Positions 51,372 to 59,990 of a DNA stretch of 64,000 nucleotides are shown here, one piece after another. Both the position numbers and the translations under genes were made by a program. The stretch's first letter is position 1, and each line of letters opens with the position of its first letter. The stretch is from DATJMJ01 sp035508795 (GTDB lineage Bacteria > Actinomycetota > Acidimicrobiia > Acidimicrobiales > Palsa-688). The stretch is taken from the NCBI GenBank assembly GCA_035508795.1, contig DATJMJ010000068.1, positions 3,126 to 67,125 on the forward strand, read 5' to 3'. Under the pieces are notes generated by a model. The model did not search any database, had not been told where the DNA came from, and worked only from the letters and a program-made list of their open reading frames with translations.

Positions 51372-52180
51372 CCTCTCGCCCGGTGGACTGGGACGGGGCG
51401 TCCTACGACAGGGTCTCCTCCCCCCAAGCGCAATGGGGCCAGGTCGTCCTCGGGCGGCTCGAGCTCGAGGGAGACGAGACGGTCCTGGACGCCGGGTGTG
51501 GCACCGGGCGCGTGACGCAGGAGCTGCTCGCCAGGTTGCCGCGCGGCCATGTAATAGCTATGGACCGCTCGCCGTCGATGCTTGCTCAGGCAAGGGAGCG
51601 GCTTGGGACCGGGGATGCCGGGGATGCCGGGGACGCCGGGGGCGCCGGGGATGCCGCGGGGCAGGCCCGCCGGCTCAGTTATCTCGAAGCAGACCTGCTC
51701 GACCTCTCCCCCACCAAACTTGGCGGCCTTGCCCCGCTCGACGCCGTCTTTTCGACGGCCACCTTCCATTGGGTGACAGACCACGAAGCGCTTTTCTCCA
51801 ACATCCGCTCCGTCCTCCGCCCGGGCGGACAGCTCGTGGCTCAGTGCGGCGGCGAAGGCAACATCACAAGGGTCGTCGAGGCGGTCCGTTCGCTCGGCGT
51901 GGAGCGCGCAGGGACGTGGCTCTACGCCTCTCCCGAGCAAACGGCTCGCCGCCTCCAGGAAGCAGGCTTTGAAGTCGTCGCCGTCTGGTCGCACCCCGAG
52001 CTCGTCGGCTTCGAGGACGAGGATGCTCTTGTGGAGTTCCTCTCGACGGTCTGCCTCCGCGAGCACCTGGCCTCCGTCCCCCCACCGGGGCGGCCGGCGT
52101 TCTCCCGAAAGGTGGCACAGGCTATGGCCGAACCGGTCATCGACTACGTCCGTCTCAATATCGTCGCCCGGGCCAGCTAG
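51368..52180 (+). CDS. SAM-dependent methyltransferase (class I) with a Gly-Asp-Ala insert
   Basis: 270 residues from TTG 51368, overlapping the aldo/keto reductase stop. Motif I VLDAGCGTGRVTQELL, then VIAMDRSPSMLAQARERLG; motif IV DAVFSTATFHWVTDHEAL; motif for SVLRPGGQLVAQCGG. Resembles trans-aconitate or ubiquinone-type methyltransferases. Between motif I and IV is a tandem insert of Gly/Asp/Ala from five 9-bp units (GGGGATGCC) at 51611-51655. Acceptor unknown. Confidence 0.85.
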   Translation: MTSRPVDWDGASYDRVSSPQAQWGQVVLGRLELEGDETVLDAGCGTGRVTQELLARLPRGHVIAMDRSPSMLAQARERLGTGDAGDAGDAGGAGDAAGQARRLSYLEADLLDLSPTKLGGLAPLDAVFSTATFHWVTDHEALFSNIRSVLRPGGQLVAQCGGEGNITRVVEAVRSLGVERAGTWLYASPEQTARRLQEAGFEVVAVWSHPELVGFEDEDALVEFLSTVCLREHLASVPPPGRPAFSRKVAQAMAEPVIDYVRLNIVARAS

Positions 52181-52207
52181 GACCGCCGCTAGGCTACCCG
52201 CCAACCC

Positions 52208-53605
52208 ATGAGCCACCTCAGCAACTCGGTCAAGCAGGCGACGGGATTGCTCTCGGGCGAGGACCTTTCGCTGAGCAGCAATGTCCGGGAGCTCCTCGAG
52301 CTCACCCACCTACGCAGGCGCATGGACCTTTCCGACCTGACGCCCGCTGAGCAAGCCTCCCTGGTCGCTACGGCCTGCGCCCAGTTGCAACCCTCCGAAG
52401 AGGTCGTGTGCGAGCGCATAACCCGTGCACGCCAGGAGAGCCGCCGCTTCGTCGCCAAGTTCGGGATCGACCCTACGGGAGCCGAAGTGCACCTGGGGCA
52501 CGCCGTCCCGATGCTCCTGCTCAGCAGGTTCGAGAGGATGGGCCACCTCGTCGTGTTCATAGTCGGCGACGGTACGGCCAGGATCGGCGACCCGAGCGGG
52601 CGCTCGGACGAGCGGCCCCGCTTGAGCGACGAGGACATCGCCCGCAATATGGCCACGTACCAGGACCAGGTTTCACCCTTTTTCGACTTCTCACGGGCCG
52701 AGTTCCGCCATAACGGCGAATGGCTGGACAACGTCAAACTGCCCGCACTGATCGAAGTCGCCTCGCACATCCCCCTTTCGATGTCGCTCCAGCGGGAGGA
52801 CTTCCGCCACCGTTTGTCGGCAGGCGAACCACTTTCGCTCGCCGAGCTCCTCTACTCCGTGGCGATGGCGCTCGACTCCGTCGAGGTCAACTGCGACCTC
52901 GAGGTGGGTGGCGTGGACCAGTACCTCAACATGCAAATGTGCCGCAAAGTTATGGAGATCTGCGGCCAAGAGCCCGAACTGGTGGCCGCCGTCCCGCTCA
53001 TCGAGGGCACCGACGGCACCGGGGCCAAGATGAGCAAATCGCGAGGCAACTACGTCCCCCTCACAGCCCCGCCGCAGGAAATCTTCGGCAAGCTCATGTC
53101 TGTCCCCGACCGCCTCATGGGCCCCTACCTGCAGGCGCTGTCGGAGTGGCAACCGGCGGAAATAAACGCCGTAACACGACGCATGTCGGATGGGACGCTC
53201 CACCCCATGGACCTGAAAAGGGTCATGGCCGGCGAAGTGACAGCGGCGCTTCACGGCGTGGACGCCGCCATGAAGGCGCGAGAGGAGTTCGCCGCTCAGT
53301 TTTCGCAGCGCCGCTACGGCGAGGTGGAGGACCTCCCGACCGTCACGGATCTTTCGGCCCAGGTCCTCGACGTAGTCAAAAGTCTCGGCTTTGCCTCGAG
53401 CAATGGCGAAGCCCGCCGGACAGCGGAGCAAAACGGGCTGCGGATCGTTTTCGAGCCGGCCGGTGGCGGGCCACAACAACAGGCAGCAGTGTCGCCCGAA
53501 GACATCCGCTCGCCGCTCGGGGACCTGATCAGCTCCAAACTGCCCAAGGGCGCCGGTGATTACTACCTGCGCGCAGGTCGCAAACTGGCGCGCATCCTCG
53601 CGTAA
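52208..53605 (+). CDS. tyrS: Tyrosyl-tRNA synthetase
   Basis: 465 residues, ATG 52208. Class I signatures HLGH (95-98) and KMSKS (274-278). FGIDPTGAEVHLGHAV, GDGTARIGDPSGRS, VGGVDQYLNMQM are Tyr/Trp synthetase motifs. The C-terminal part (LGFASSNGEARRTAEQNGLRI) is an S4-type RNA-binding domain. The KMSKS form rather than KFGKS is the TyrZ-like subgroup. Charges tRNA-Tyr; cytosolic. The N-terminal ~60 residues are longer than in E. coli TyrS. Spacer to DUF4395 (69 bases) shows no clear terminator. Confidence 0.93.
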   Translation: MSHLSNSVKQATGLLSGEDLSLSSNVRELLELTHLRRRMDLSDLTPAEQASLVATACAQLQPSEEVVCERITRARQESRRFVAKFGIDPTGAEVHLGHAVPMLLLSRFERMGHLVVFIVGDGTARIGDPSGRSDERPRLSDEDIARNMATYQDQVSPFFDFSRAEFRHNGEWLDNVKLPALIEVASHIPLSMSLQREDFRHRLSAGEPLSLAELLYSVAMALDSVEVNCDLEVGGVDQYLNMQMCRKVMEICGQEPELVAAVPLIEGTDGTGAKMSKSRGNYVPLTAPPQEIFGKLMSVPDRLMGPYLQALSEWQPAEINAVTRRMSDGTLHPMDLKRVMAGEVTAALHGVDAAMKAREEFAAQFSQRRYGEVEDLPTVTDLSAQVLDVVKSLGFASSNGEARRTAEQNGLRIVFEPAGGGPQQQAAVSPEDIRSPLGDLISSKLPKGAGDYYLRAGRKLARILA

Positions 53606-53674
53606 GGTCCGCCCCGGGCCAACTACCATGCCCGTTTTGGCCGCTGACGCGCGACCGCGACCGATACCGATGCG

Positions 53675-54208
53675 CTAGCCGCGCGGCGCGGCGGACAGGC
53701 TCGGGTGCCGCAAGCTGAGGTCGGCGCAGGATTCGCAGACGCTCTCGGGGATGAGGCCCCGGCGCATGAGCAAAGAGAAGATCCGGCAGCCGATGCAGAT
53801 CCCTGCGAAGCTCTCGAGCGAGGCCGCTCCGCACAGCATGCCGGTAAATACCATCGAGGCGAGGTGCTCCCCGAAACCGAACCACAGCACCAGGGAGGTC
53901 GTCGAAAAAACGACGCCCATCCCCTGGGCAAAGCGCTTGGGAGGCCCCGGCACCGGCTTGGCAGGCGCCAAGCGCGGAGCTACAACGCGGGTGGCGAGCA
54001 AGCCGAGAGGGCTCAACTTCGGGCCGGTAAGGGCCCGCGCCCAAAAACCGTAGGTGAGAACGACGAGGAGCCAGGGCTCGGGGACGGCGATGGCGACGAT
54101 GCCCAAGAACACCACACCGCCTGCTACCACTCTGGCGGCAACCTCGTTGACCGGGTTGGGAAAACTCACCAACTGCCTGAGCGCCCCGCGGGGTCTGGTC
54201 GCGACCAT
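53675..54208 (-). CDS. DUF4395 membrane protein
   Basis: 177 residues, ATG 54208. RQLVSFPNPVNEVAARVVAG opens the DUF4395 domain; helices GGVVFLGIVAIAV, WLLVVLTYGFWARAL and further pairs; ending with GICIGCRIFSLLMRRGLIPESVCESC, with Cys pairs that could be redox-active or bind metal. Members often sit with thiol-disulfide or sulfurtransferase proteins; here none is adjacent. Convergent with tyrS, divergent from PAC2. Confidence 0.88.
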   Translation of the reverse strand: MVATRPRGALRQLVSFPNPVNEVAARVVAGGVVFLGIVAIAVPEPWLLVVLTYGFWARALTGPKLSPLGLLATRVVAPRLAPAKPVPGPPKRFAQGMGVVFSTTSLVLWFGFGEHLASMVFTGMLCGAASLESFAGICIGCRIFSLLMRRGLIPESVCESCADLSLRHPSLSAAPRG

Positions 54209-54269
54209 GGGGATTTAGTTTATCGATCCAGTCAGGATTTGTGGAGCCGGGCCGCCTAGGGGCCCTCGG

Positions 54270-55181
54270 ATGACTAGCGTCGAGAGGATGGAGTTGCGTT
54301 GGGACCGACGACCCGAGTTGCACCAGGCGGTACTGGTAGCAGCATTCGAAGGTTGGAACGACGCCGGCAACGCGGCCTCCGAAGCCGTCGCCTACCTGAC
54401 GCGTGCGTGGCATGGGGAGCCGTTCGCCGCTTTCGACTCCGAAGAGCTGTTCGACTTCACCTCGACCAGGCCGCACGTTCGGCTCGAGTCCGGCACAACC
54501 CGGCGCCTCGAGTGGCCCGAGCTCAAGCTGTCCCACGCCCGCCTGCCGGGAGCCGACAGAGATGTCGTGTTCCTTTCGGGCCCCGAGCCCCAGCTCCGTT
54601 GGAAAAGTTTCGCCGATGCCCTCGGCAAGGCAGCCAGCTCGCTCAACGTGACCACCTCCGTCCTTTTGGGAGCGCTCCTGGCCGACGTCCCTCACACGAG
54701 GCCAGTCCGTGTGAGCGGCGGGTCGGCGACCGCCGAGCTTGCTTCGTTGGCAGGCGTCGAACCCTCCTACTACGAAGGCCCCACAGGGATAGTCGGCGTC
54801 GCTTCCGATGCGTTGGCCCGGGTCGGGGTGCCCACGGTGTCGCTTTGGGCGAGCGTGCCTCACTACGTCTCCCAGAGCTCCTCGCCCAAGGCTGCGCTTG
54901 CTTTGGTGGAGCGGGTCACGCACGTGCTCGGCGCCCGCGTGGACGTCGTTGAGCTCGAGATATCGACGGCCGCCTACGAGCGCCAGATCAACGAGCTGGT
55001 CGCCTCGGACGAAGACGCCTCGGCATATGTCACCAGGCTCGAAGAGCAGGACGAGGAAGCCCACCCATCCGCGCCCGACATCGCCACCTTGGAAGAGGCC
55101 CCCAGGCTCAGCCCTGCCTCGGGTGAAAGGCTGGCCGCAGAGGTCGAACGTTATCTGAGGGAGCACCGCCGCGATGGCTAA
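54270..55181 (+). CDS. PAC2 family protein (proteasome-assembly-chaperone-like)
   Basis: 303 residues, ATG 54270 (another ATG at 54288). PAC2 fold: AVLVAAFEGWNDAGNAASEAVAYL near the N-terminus, WPELKLSHARLPG, LLGALLADVPHTRPV, EPSYYEGPTGIVG, VSLWASVPHYVSQSSSPKAAL. Actinobacterial PAC2 proteins are linked to proteasome function by similarity to eukaryotic chaperones, but their partners are not settled. Acidic C-terminus. Overlaps the next gene by 8 bases. Confidence 0.9.
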   Translation: MTSVERMELRWDRRPELHQAVLVAAFEGWNDAGNAASEAVAYLTRAWHGEPFAAFDSEELFDFTSTRPHVRLESGTTRRLEWPELKLSHARLPGADRDVVFLSGPEPQLRWKSFADALGKAASSLNVTTSVLLGALLADVPHTRPVRVSGGSATAELASLAGVEPSYYEGPTGIVGVASDALARVGVPTVSLWASVPHYVSQSSSPKAALALVERVTHVLGARVDVVELEISTAAYERQINELVASDEDASAYVTRLEEQDEEAHPSAPDIATLEEAPRLSPASGERLAAEVERYLREHRRDG

Positions 55182-55605
55182 TTGCACCCACGGTTTCCCC
55201 CAGGACCAGTGCTTGATCTGCCAGACGCTCGGTACCCGCCAGGCCAATGCCCCCGACGCCCGCAGGGCCCAGACAGCCGAGGCGTCGAACGTCCTCGTCC
55301 AGGACCAGCTGCCGCACCCGCTCCCGGCGCCGGCTCAGGGGGGTGCTCCCCTTGCTCAACCGGGCCAACCCGGGACGGGCAAACGGCCTGGGCGCAGGAG
55401 CGCCAAAGCGACGGTCGTTACGGGGCTTGCAGTGATCGTGGTCGGAGGCTTGCTCATCTGGGCTTTTGCAGGCCTGTTCGAGCTTGCCTTCCACATCTTC
55501 GAGTTTGCCGCCCTCGCGCTCGTGGCGGGGTGGGTGGGCTACAAGATCGGCCACGCCGTAGGCAGGCACGATCATGAAAAGGAGCGGGGGCACCGCCAGC
55601 TCTAG
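55174..55605 (+). CDS. Small membrane protein with N-terminal Cys-His motif
   Basis: 143 residues, ATG 55174 overlapping the PAC2 stop. MANCTHGFPQDQCLICQTLG has C-x8-C-x2-C with a His, perhaps zinc. A hydrophilic Pro/Ala linker then two hydrophobic stretches (TVVTGLAVIVVGGLLIWAF, LAFHIFEFAALALVAGW) and a His-rich basic tail. Unrecognised. Coupled to PAC2, converging on sufC with 6 bases between. Confidence 0.65.
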   Translation: MANCTHGFPQDQCLICQTLGTRQANAPDARRAQTAEASNVLVQDQLPHPLPAPAQGGAPLAQPGQPGTGKRPGRRSAKATVVTGLAVIVVGGLLIWAFAGLFELAFHIFEFAALALVAGWVGYKIGHAVGRHDHEKERGHRQL

Positions 55606-55611
55606 GCCCGC

Positions 55612-56352
55612 CTAGGCGGGAAGCTCTCCCCCATAGGCGGCATAGCCCGTTTCCTCTAGCTCGATGGCGAGTTCGGGCCCCCCAGTCGCAACGACGCGCC
55701 CGGCGGAGAGCACGTGCACCTTGCCGACCGGGAGCTCGGCGAGCAAACGGTAGTAATGGGTGATCGCGAGCACGCCGATGTTCGCCTCGCCGGCGAGAGC
55801 GGCCATGCGGCGGGCGACCACCCGCAGGGCGTCGATGTCGAGGCCAGAGTCGATCTCGTCGAGCACGGCGATACGAGGCTCGAGGACGGCGAGCTGAAGG
55901 ATTTCGTTGCGCTTGCGCTCCCCGCCCGAGAGGTCGACGTTGAGCGGCCGGGCGAGGAAGCTCTCGTCGAAACCGATCTCGCGTGCTTCGGAGGCCACGA
56001 GCGCCGGGATCTCGCTCCGGTCGCGCCCCGACGCCTCGAACGCCTCCCCTAGAGCCTCCTCCAGCGTTACCCCCGGGACCTCGATCGGGTACTGGAGCGC
56101 CAAGAACAGCCCGGCCCGCGCCCGTTGCCACGCGGGCATCCCGAGCAGCTCGGCGCGGTCGAGGCGGACGCTGCCCGCAGTCACCTCGTAGCCGGGCCGG
56201 CCGGCGATCACATGGGAAAGAGTGGACTTGCCCGACCCGTTCGGCCCCATCACAGCGTGGACTTCTCCGCTCTTCAGGGATAAGTCGACGCCCCGGAGGA
56301 TTTCCCTGCCGTCGATACCGGCGTGCAGGCCCTCGACGACCAGTTCGCTCAC
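55612..56352 (-). CDS. sufC: Fe-S cluster assembly ATPase SufC
   Basis: 246 residues from GTG 56352, sharing GTGA with the ferredoxin stop. ABC ATPase: Walker A GPNGSGKST at 36-44, LSGGERKRNEILQLA signature, Walker B IAVLDEIDSGLDIDAL, ITHYYRLL switch His. The IDSGLDID extended D-loop is SufC-specific. Works with SufB and SufD (SufBC2D) to build [4Fe-4S] clusters in the cytosol. Normal length. Confidence 0.96.
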   Translation of the reverse strand: MSELVVEGLHAGIDGREILRGVDLSLKSGEVHAVMGPNGSGKSTLSHVIAGRPGYEVTAGSVRLDRAELLGMPAWQRARAGLFLALQYPIEVPGVTLEEALGEAFEASGRDRSEIPALVASEAREIGFDESFLARPLNVDLSGGERKRNEILQLAVLEPRIAVLDEIDSGLDIDALRVVARRMAALAGEANIGVLAITHYYRLLAELPVGKVHVLSAGRVVATGGPELAIELEETGYAAYGGELPA

Positions 56353-56663
56353 GGGACCGTCACCACTATTTCGTCGCCTTCGACGCGGGTCGGGTAGACG
56401 TCGACGGGCTGGGTGGCAGGCAAGCACTGCGGGTGCCCGTCCTTCAGCGAAAAGGTGCTGCCGTGCTTGGTGCATTCGATGGTGCACTCGTACGGGTCGA
56501 CTTCACCGTCGGAGAGAAGCCAGAGCTGGTGGCTGCACCGGTCCGCGAGCGCGTACACGTCGTTACCGGTCCGCGCAAGGCACACGCCGAAGGGCCCGCC
56601 CTCCAACCTGACCGCCGAACCATCGGGAAGATCCGTAAGGCTGACCCTGATTTCTCTGCTCAT
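56349..56663 (-). CDS. Rieske-type [2Fe-2S] ferredoxin in the SUF cluster
   Basis: 104 residues from ATG 56663, 19 bases after sufD. Rieske motif: DRCSHQ (CxH) and CTKHG (CxxH) around residues 44-63. Similar to 'non-haem iron oxygenase ferredoxin subunit' proteins placed between sufD and sufC in actinobacterial suf operons. Presumed electron donor or cluster carrier in SUF assembly. A longer in-frame start lies within sufD. Stop overlaps the sufC start. Confidence 0.9.
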   Translation of the reverse strand: MSREIRVSLTDLPDGSAVRLEGGPFGVCLARTGNDVYALADRCSHQLWLLSDGEVDPYECTIECTKHGSTFSLKDGHPQCLPATQPVDVYPTRVEGDEIVVTVP

Positions 56664-56682
56664 GGCGACTATCCCCTGGCGC

Positions 56683-58053
56683 TCACTGCGGCCGGCCGCC
56701 GAAACCGGCGGCATCGAGCTTGGCGACCAGCGCTTCGCGCAGCCAGGCGCGTACCCCGCCGACGGGGAACTGGGCCAGCACGTCGTCCATGAAACCAAGC
56801 GCTATAAGGCGTTCGGCGGCGCTCGTAGGCACACCCCTCGACTCGAGGTAGAAAAGTTGTGACTCGTCGATCGGCCCGACGGCCGAGGCGTGCGAGCAAC
56901 GCACGTCGTTGTCCTCGATCTCCAGGTTCGGCACCGAATACGCTTCTGCGCCCTCCGAAAGCACGAGGTTGCGGTTGGTCTGGAAGGCGTTGGTACCCTT
57001 GGCACCTTTTTCGACCCGGATCAGGCCCGAGTAGACCGAGCGCGAGTGGTTCGCCACCGCGCCCTTGAAAAGGAGGTTGCTCCGGCTCTTGGGGGCAGCG
57101 TGGTGCTGGACCGTGCGCAGGTCGTGGACCTGCTCGCCCGAGCCGAAATAGGCCGCCAGCAGTTCGCTGTCCCCACCTTGGCCTTCCAGCACCGAATCGG
57201 CGCGAACCCTCGCGTACTCCCCGCCGAACGCGACCGTCATCGAACGCAACACCGCGTCCCGGCCAACGCGGCTGACCTGGTTACCGAGTTGCCATGACCG
57301 GCTCCCGAGCACTTGCACCTGCCCGAAGCCGAGATGAGAGCCTTGGCCCACTGCAAGGTGGGTAAGCGGGACCGCAAGCAGATCCGCGTCGGGCGAGGCA
57401 AGGATCTCCAGGACCTGAGCCTCCGAACCCGCACCGAGCTCTACTTCCAACCGAGGGAAAACTGCAGCCTCCGCGGCGTCGAGCCAGTGCACGATGACCA
57501 CCGGGGCCTCGAGCGAGACGCCCGCGGGTACGGACACCCTCCACGGCACCTGTACGAACGCCCCGTTGAGCGCGGTCCAAATATCGGCACGCGGCCCGGC
57601 CAACGCCGGCAAGGGTTGAGCGTCCGCCCCGAGCGGGCCTGCTCCAACCGGCCCGACCTCGAGACCGGGCTGGGGGCGCACGACATCGCCGCCACCACCG
57701 TTGTGTGCCACGACGACTGTCGCATCAGTCCCTGCCGCCAGGACGAGACGGCGGACGTCGCCGGGTAAATCCCCGATGCCCATGCCGTCCCCAGTGCCCA
57801 TCCTGGTACCGCTACCTGTACTGCTAGCGGTGCTCATGCCCTCGCCACCGACCGCACCCGCTTGCCGCACCAGCGTGTAGCGCTCGAGGTCGAGGTCGTC
57901 TATCCGGCTATAGCGCCAGATCTCCTCGGCCTCGGTGGGCATTGTCATTTCGGAAAACCGGCGCCACGACGCCAGGCGCGACTCACGCAACCAACCGGGC
58001 CCGGGAAGGGCGGCAGCGGCAGCCGCGTCGAAGTTAGGGGTAGCGCTGGGCAT
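56683..58053 (-). CDS. sufD: Fe-S cluster assembly protein SufD
   Basis: 456 residues from ATG 58053. SufB/D beta-helix: LEVELGAGSEAQVLEIL, FGGEYARVRADSVLEGQGGDSELLAAYFG, TVQHHAAPKSRSNLLFKGAV with the conserved H, SRSVYSGLIRVEKGAKGTNAFQTNRNLVLSEGAEAYSVPNLEIEDNDVRCSHASAVG, ending YLESRGVPTSAAERLI. A Gly/Thr/Met/Asp stretch at about 70-92 (GTRMGTGDGMGIG) is low-complexity and extra. Cofactor-scaffold subunit of SufBC2D. 35 bases after the VOC gene. Confidence 0.94.
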   Translation of the reverse strand: MPSATPNFDAAAAAALPGPGWLRESRLASWRRFSEMTMPTEAEEIWRYSRIDDLDLERYTLVRQAGAVGGEGMSTASSTGSGTRMGTGDGMGIGDLPGDVRRLVLAAGTDATVVVAHNGGGGDVVRPQPGLEVGPVGAGPLGADAQPLPALAGPRADIWTALNGAFVQVPWRVSVPAGVSLEAPVVIVHWLDAAEAAVFPRLEVELGAGSEAQVLEILASPDADLLAVPLTHLAVGQGSHLGFGQVQVLGSRSWQLGNQVSRVGRDAVLRSMTVAFGGEYARVRADSVLEGQGGDSELLAAYFGSGEQVHDLRTVQHHAAPKSRSNLLFKGAVANHSRSVYSGLIRVEKGAKGTNAFQTNRNLVLSEGAEAYSVPNLEIEDNDVRCSHASAVGPIDESQLFYLESRGVPTSAAERLIALGFMDDVLAQFPVGGVRAWLREALVAKLDAAGFGGRPQ

Positions 58054-58088
58054 TGTTATCGGGTCACAGCTTAGGAGCTGGAGATCGG

Positions 58089-58478
58089 CTAGCCCTCGAG
58101 GTGGTAGGCGGTCGGGTGCCTGGGTTGATAGAGGCCGATCTGCCCCGCACCTGGCACCTTGATGTGGACGAGCAAACCGAAACCGGCCTCCTCCACTCCG
58201 CCGGAAAAATCGGCTCCCTTGCCCTTCAGCTCTTGGACCGTGGCCTCGATGTCGTCGCACATCAGGTACAGCTCGTGGTGCCCGCTCGGCGCCCAGGCCT
58301 GCGCGTCCGGGTTGTCGGCGGGGCGCGTGGGGTGCATGCCGAGTTCGGCAGGCGGCAGCTTGAAAATCAGCCAGCCTCCATGAGCGTCGACATTCGCGAA
58401 CCCGAGCACGTCCCTGAAAAACGCCCTTGCTGCCGCGGGGTCGTCCGCGTAGATGATGGCGTGCGCCGCATTGATCAT
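58089..58478 (-). CDS. VOC (glyoxalase) superfamily protein
   Basis: 129 residues from ATG 58478; a longer start overlaps the phosphoribosyltransferase gene. One VOC domain: AAHAIIYADDPAAARAFFRDVLGF, GGWLIFKLPPAELGMHP, HHELYLMCDDIEATVQEL, GLLVHIKVPGAGQIGLYQPRH. His/Glu residues in the usual metal positions. Could be a lyase, dioxygenase-like or resistance protein; no substrate clue. Inserted in the SUF region on the same strand. Confidence 0.88.
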   Translation of the reverse strand: MINAAHAIIYADDPAAARAFFRDVLGFANVDAHGGWLIFKLPPAELGMHPTRPADNPDAQAWAPSGHHELYLMCDDIEATVQELKGKGADFSGGVEEAGFGLLVHIKVPGAGQIGLYQPRHPTAYHLEG

Positions 58479-58596
58479 GCTTACAAGTCTTGCAGAATGA
58501 GGCGGCAGGCCGTCTGGCACAAGGAGGTACCGAACCGTCCCGCAACGCGGGTTCGCCAAGTTGGCGCGCTCTGCCTCGGTTTTGGGGGGCGGGGGC

Positions 58597-59283
58597 TCAG
58601 GAGGGGGACCTTGGGGGGCCGAGTTCTTCAAGCAATTGGAGCACTTCTTCGTCGGTGGTCTGGGCGAAGTCGTGGTACCAGGTACCGACAGCGTGCATGT
58701 TTGGGGGCCGGAGAAGGCAGATCTCGGCGTCGACCAACGGGGCGAGGCTCTGGAGCGCCGCCGGTGGCGCCACCGGGACCGCCAGGACCAGCTTCGTTGG
58801 GCCCAGCCGGCGGACCGCGATCAGGGCAGCCCACATCGTGGCGCCCGTCGCCAACCCGTCGTCCACTACCACGGCCGAGCGGCCGCTCATGTCGATGGGA
58901 GCCTCTCCGTGGTAAGTCCGCAACTGGTCGGCCACCCTGGCGGCCGCCCTTTGGACGAGCCGCTCCACAGCGTCGCCGTCGAGCCGCAACGCAGCAACCA
59001 CTTCGTCGTTTATGACCCTCACGCCGCCCGGTGCCACCGCACCTACGGCGAGCTCCTCCTGGCCGGGCGCTCCCACCTTGCCCACTGGCATGACAAACAG
59101 TGGCGCCCCGAGGCGCCGCGCCACCGCCGCACCGACCGGGACGCCGCCTCGTGGCAAGGCAACGACAACCGGTTGCAGCAAGCCTTCTTGTGCCACGAGG
59201 TCACCGAGGACTTGACCAGCCTCCGCCCGGTTGACGAACGGTACCGCCACCGCTGCCGGGCCGGTTGGGCCGTCGGCCGACAT
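58597..59283 (-). CDS. Phosphoribosyltransferase-domain protein
   Basis: 228 residues, ATG 59283. PRTase fold: VVVALPRGGVPVGAAVA, PLFVMPVGKVGAP, VVVDDGLATGATMWAAL containing the PRPP loop (VDDGLATGAT). Resembles the actinobacterial phosphoribosyltransferase group of unknown substrate near stress/alpha-beta hydrolase genes. Adjacent to 59287 with 3 bases between, so co-transcribed. Function in the SUF cluster unexplained. Confidence 0.88.
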   Translation of the reverse strand: MSADGPTGPAAVAVPFVNRAEAGQVLGDLVAQEGLLQPVVVALPRGGVPVGAAVARRLGAPLFVMPVGKVGAPGQEELAVGAVAPGGVRVINDEVVAALRLDGDAVERLVQRAAARVADQLRTYHGEAPIDMSGRSAVVVDDGLATGATMWAALIAVRRLGPTKLVLAVPVAPPAALQSLAPLVDAEICLLRPPNMHAVGTWYHDFAQTTDEEVLQLLEELGPPRSPS

Positions 59284-59286
59284 GGG

Positions 59287-59868
59287 CTACTCGCCGGCGT
59301 CTTTTTCCATGTCGACCACGACCCGCCTGTGGTCGTTCGAGTCGTAACGCACCGGGATCATCGCCCCCACTTTGACCTTCGCCCGCTCTGCGGGCGTCGG
59401 GAACGCCACTCGGGTGGTGACCTCGAACGCATCGGCGCCAGCTGGTTCGACCTTCAACGTCAGGCGGCTGCGGGTGACCGGCCCGAGAGTCCTCTCGTCG
59501 ACGACCGAAATGACCAGCGCCTGCGCCTGGCTGTTGAGCGGCCTCAGGTCCCCGAAGGCCGGGTCCGCGTCGGCGCCCTGCTCCGGCTCCCTTGGCGGGG
59601 GTGGGACGCTGCTCGGCTGACGCTCGCGGCTTCGTTCACCCCGCTCACCACGTTCGCCGCGCTCACCGCGGTCACGGGTGGGCCGCCGGGGCTGGCGGTC
59701 TGCCCCACCGGCCTGGGGCGGCGACCCGGGATGGCTCGAGCGGCCGGTCCGCGGAGCCCGGCTGGGGGGAGGAGCCCCCGTCTGGAACGGCCCCTGCGCG
59801 TTGACGGCGAGGCTAAGTATCCCCACCACGACCACCAACATGATGGCCAGCGCCAGAGCTGCTCCCAT
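59287..59868 (-). CDS. Membrane-anchored hypothetical with Gly-Glu-Arg repeats
   Basis: 193 residues. One N-terminal helix (LALAIMLVVVVGILSLAV), a disordered Pro/Gly/Arg region with RGERGERGERGER from 9-bp DNA repeats (about 59632-59672), then a folded C-terminal ~90 residues: AQALVISVVDERTLGPVTRSRLTLKVEPAG, IPVRYDSNDHRRVVVDME. The end resembles small beta-barrel DUF3592-like domains. Unknown function. 122-base spacer to sufB. Confidence 0.65.
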   Translation of the reverse strand: MGAALALAIMLVVVVGILSLAVNAQGPFQTGAPPPSRAPRTGRSSHPGSPPQAGGADRQPRRPTRDRGERGERGERGERSRERQPSSVPPPPREPEQGADADPAFGDLRPLNSQAQALVISVVDERTLGPVTRSRLTLKVEPAGADAFEVTTRVAFPTPAERAKVKVGAMIPVRYDSNDHRRVVVDMEKDAGE

Positions 59869-59990
59869 ACGCGCTTGATCTTACGGCCCCGCGGCCCCTG
59901 GCTTGGGGCCCACCCGGGTGCGCCTAGTGGCCCCGCCGGCGCACCTGCTACCCACGCCGGGGCGCCCGGTGCCTGCCGCAGGCGGGAGGC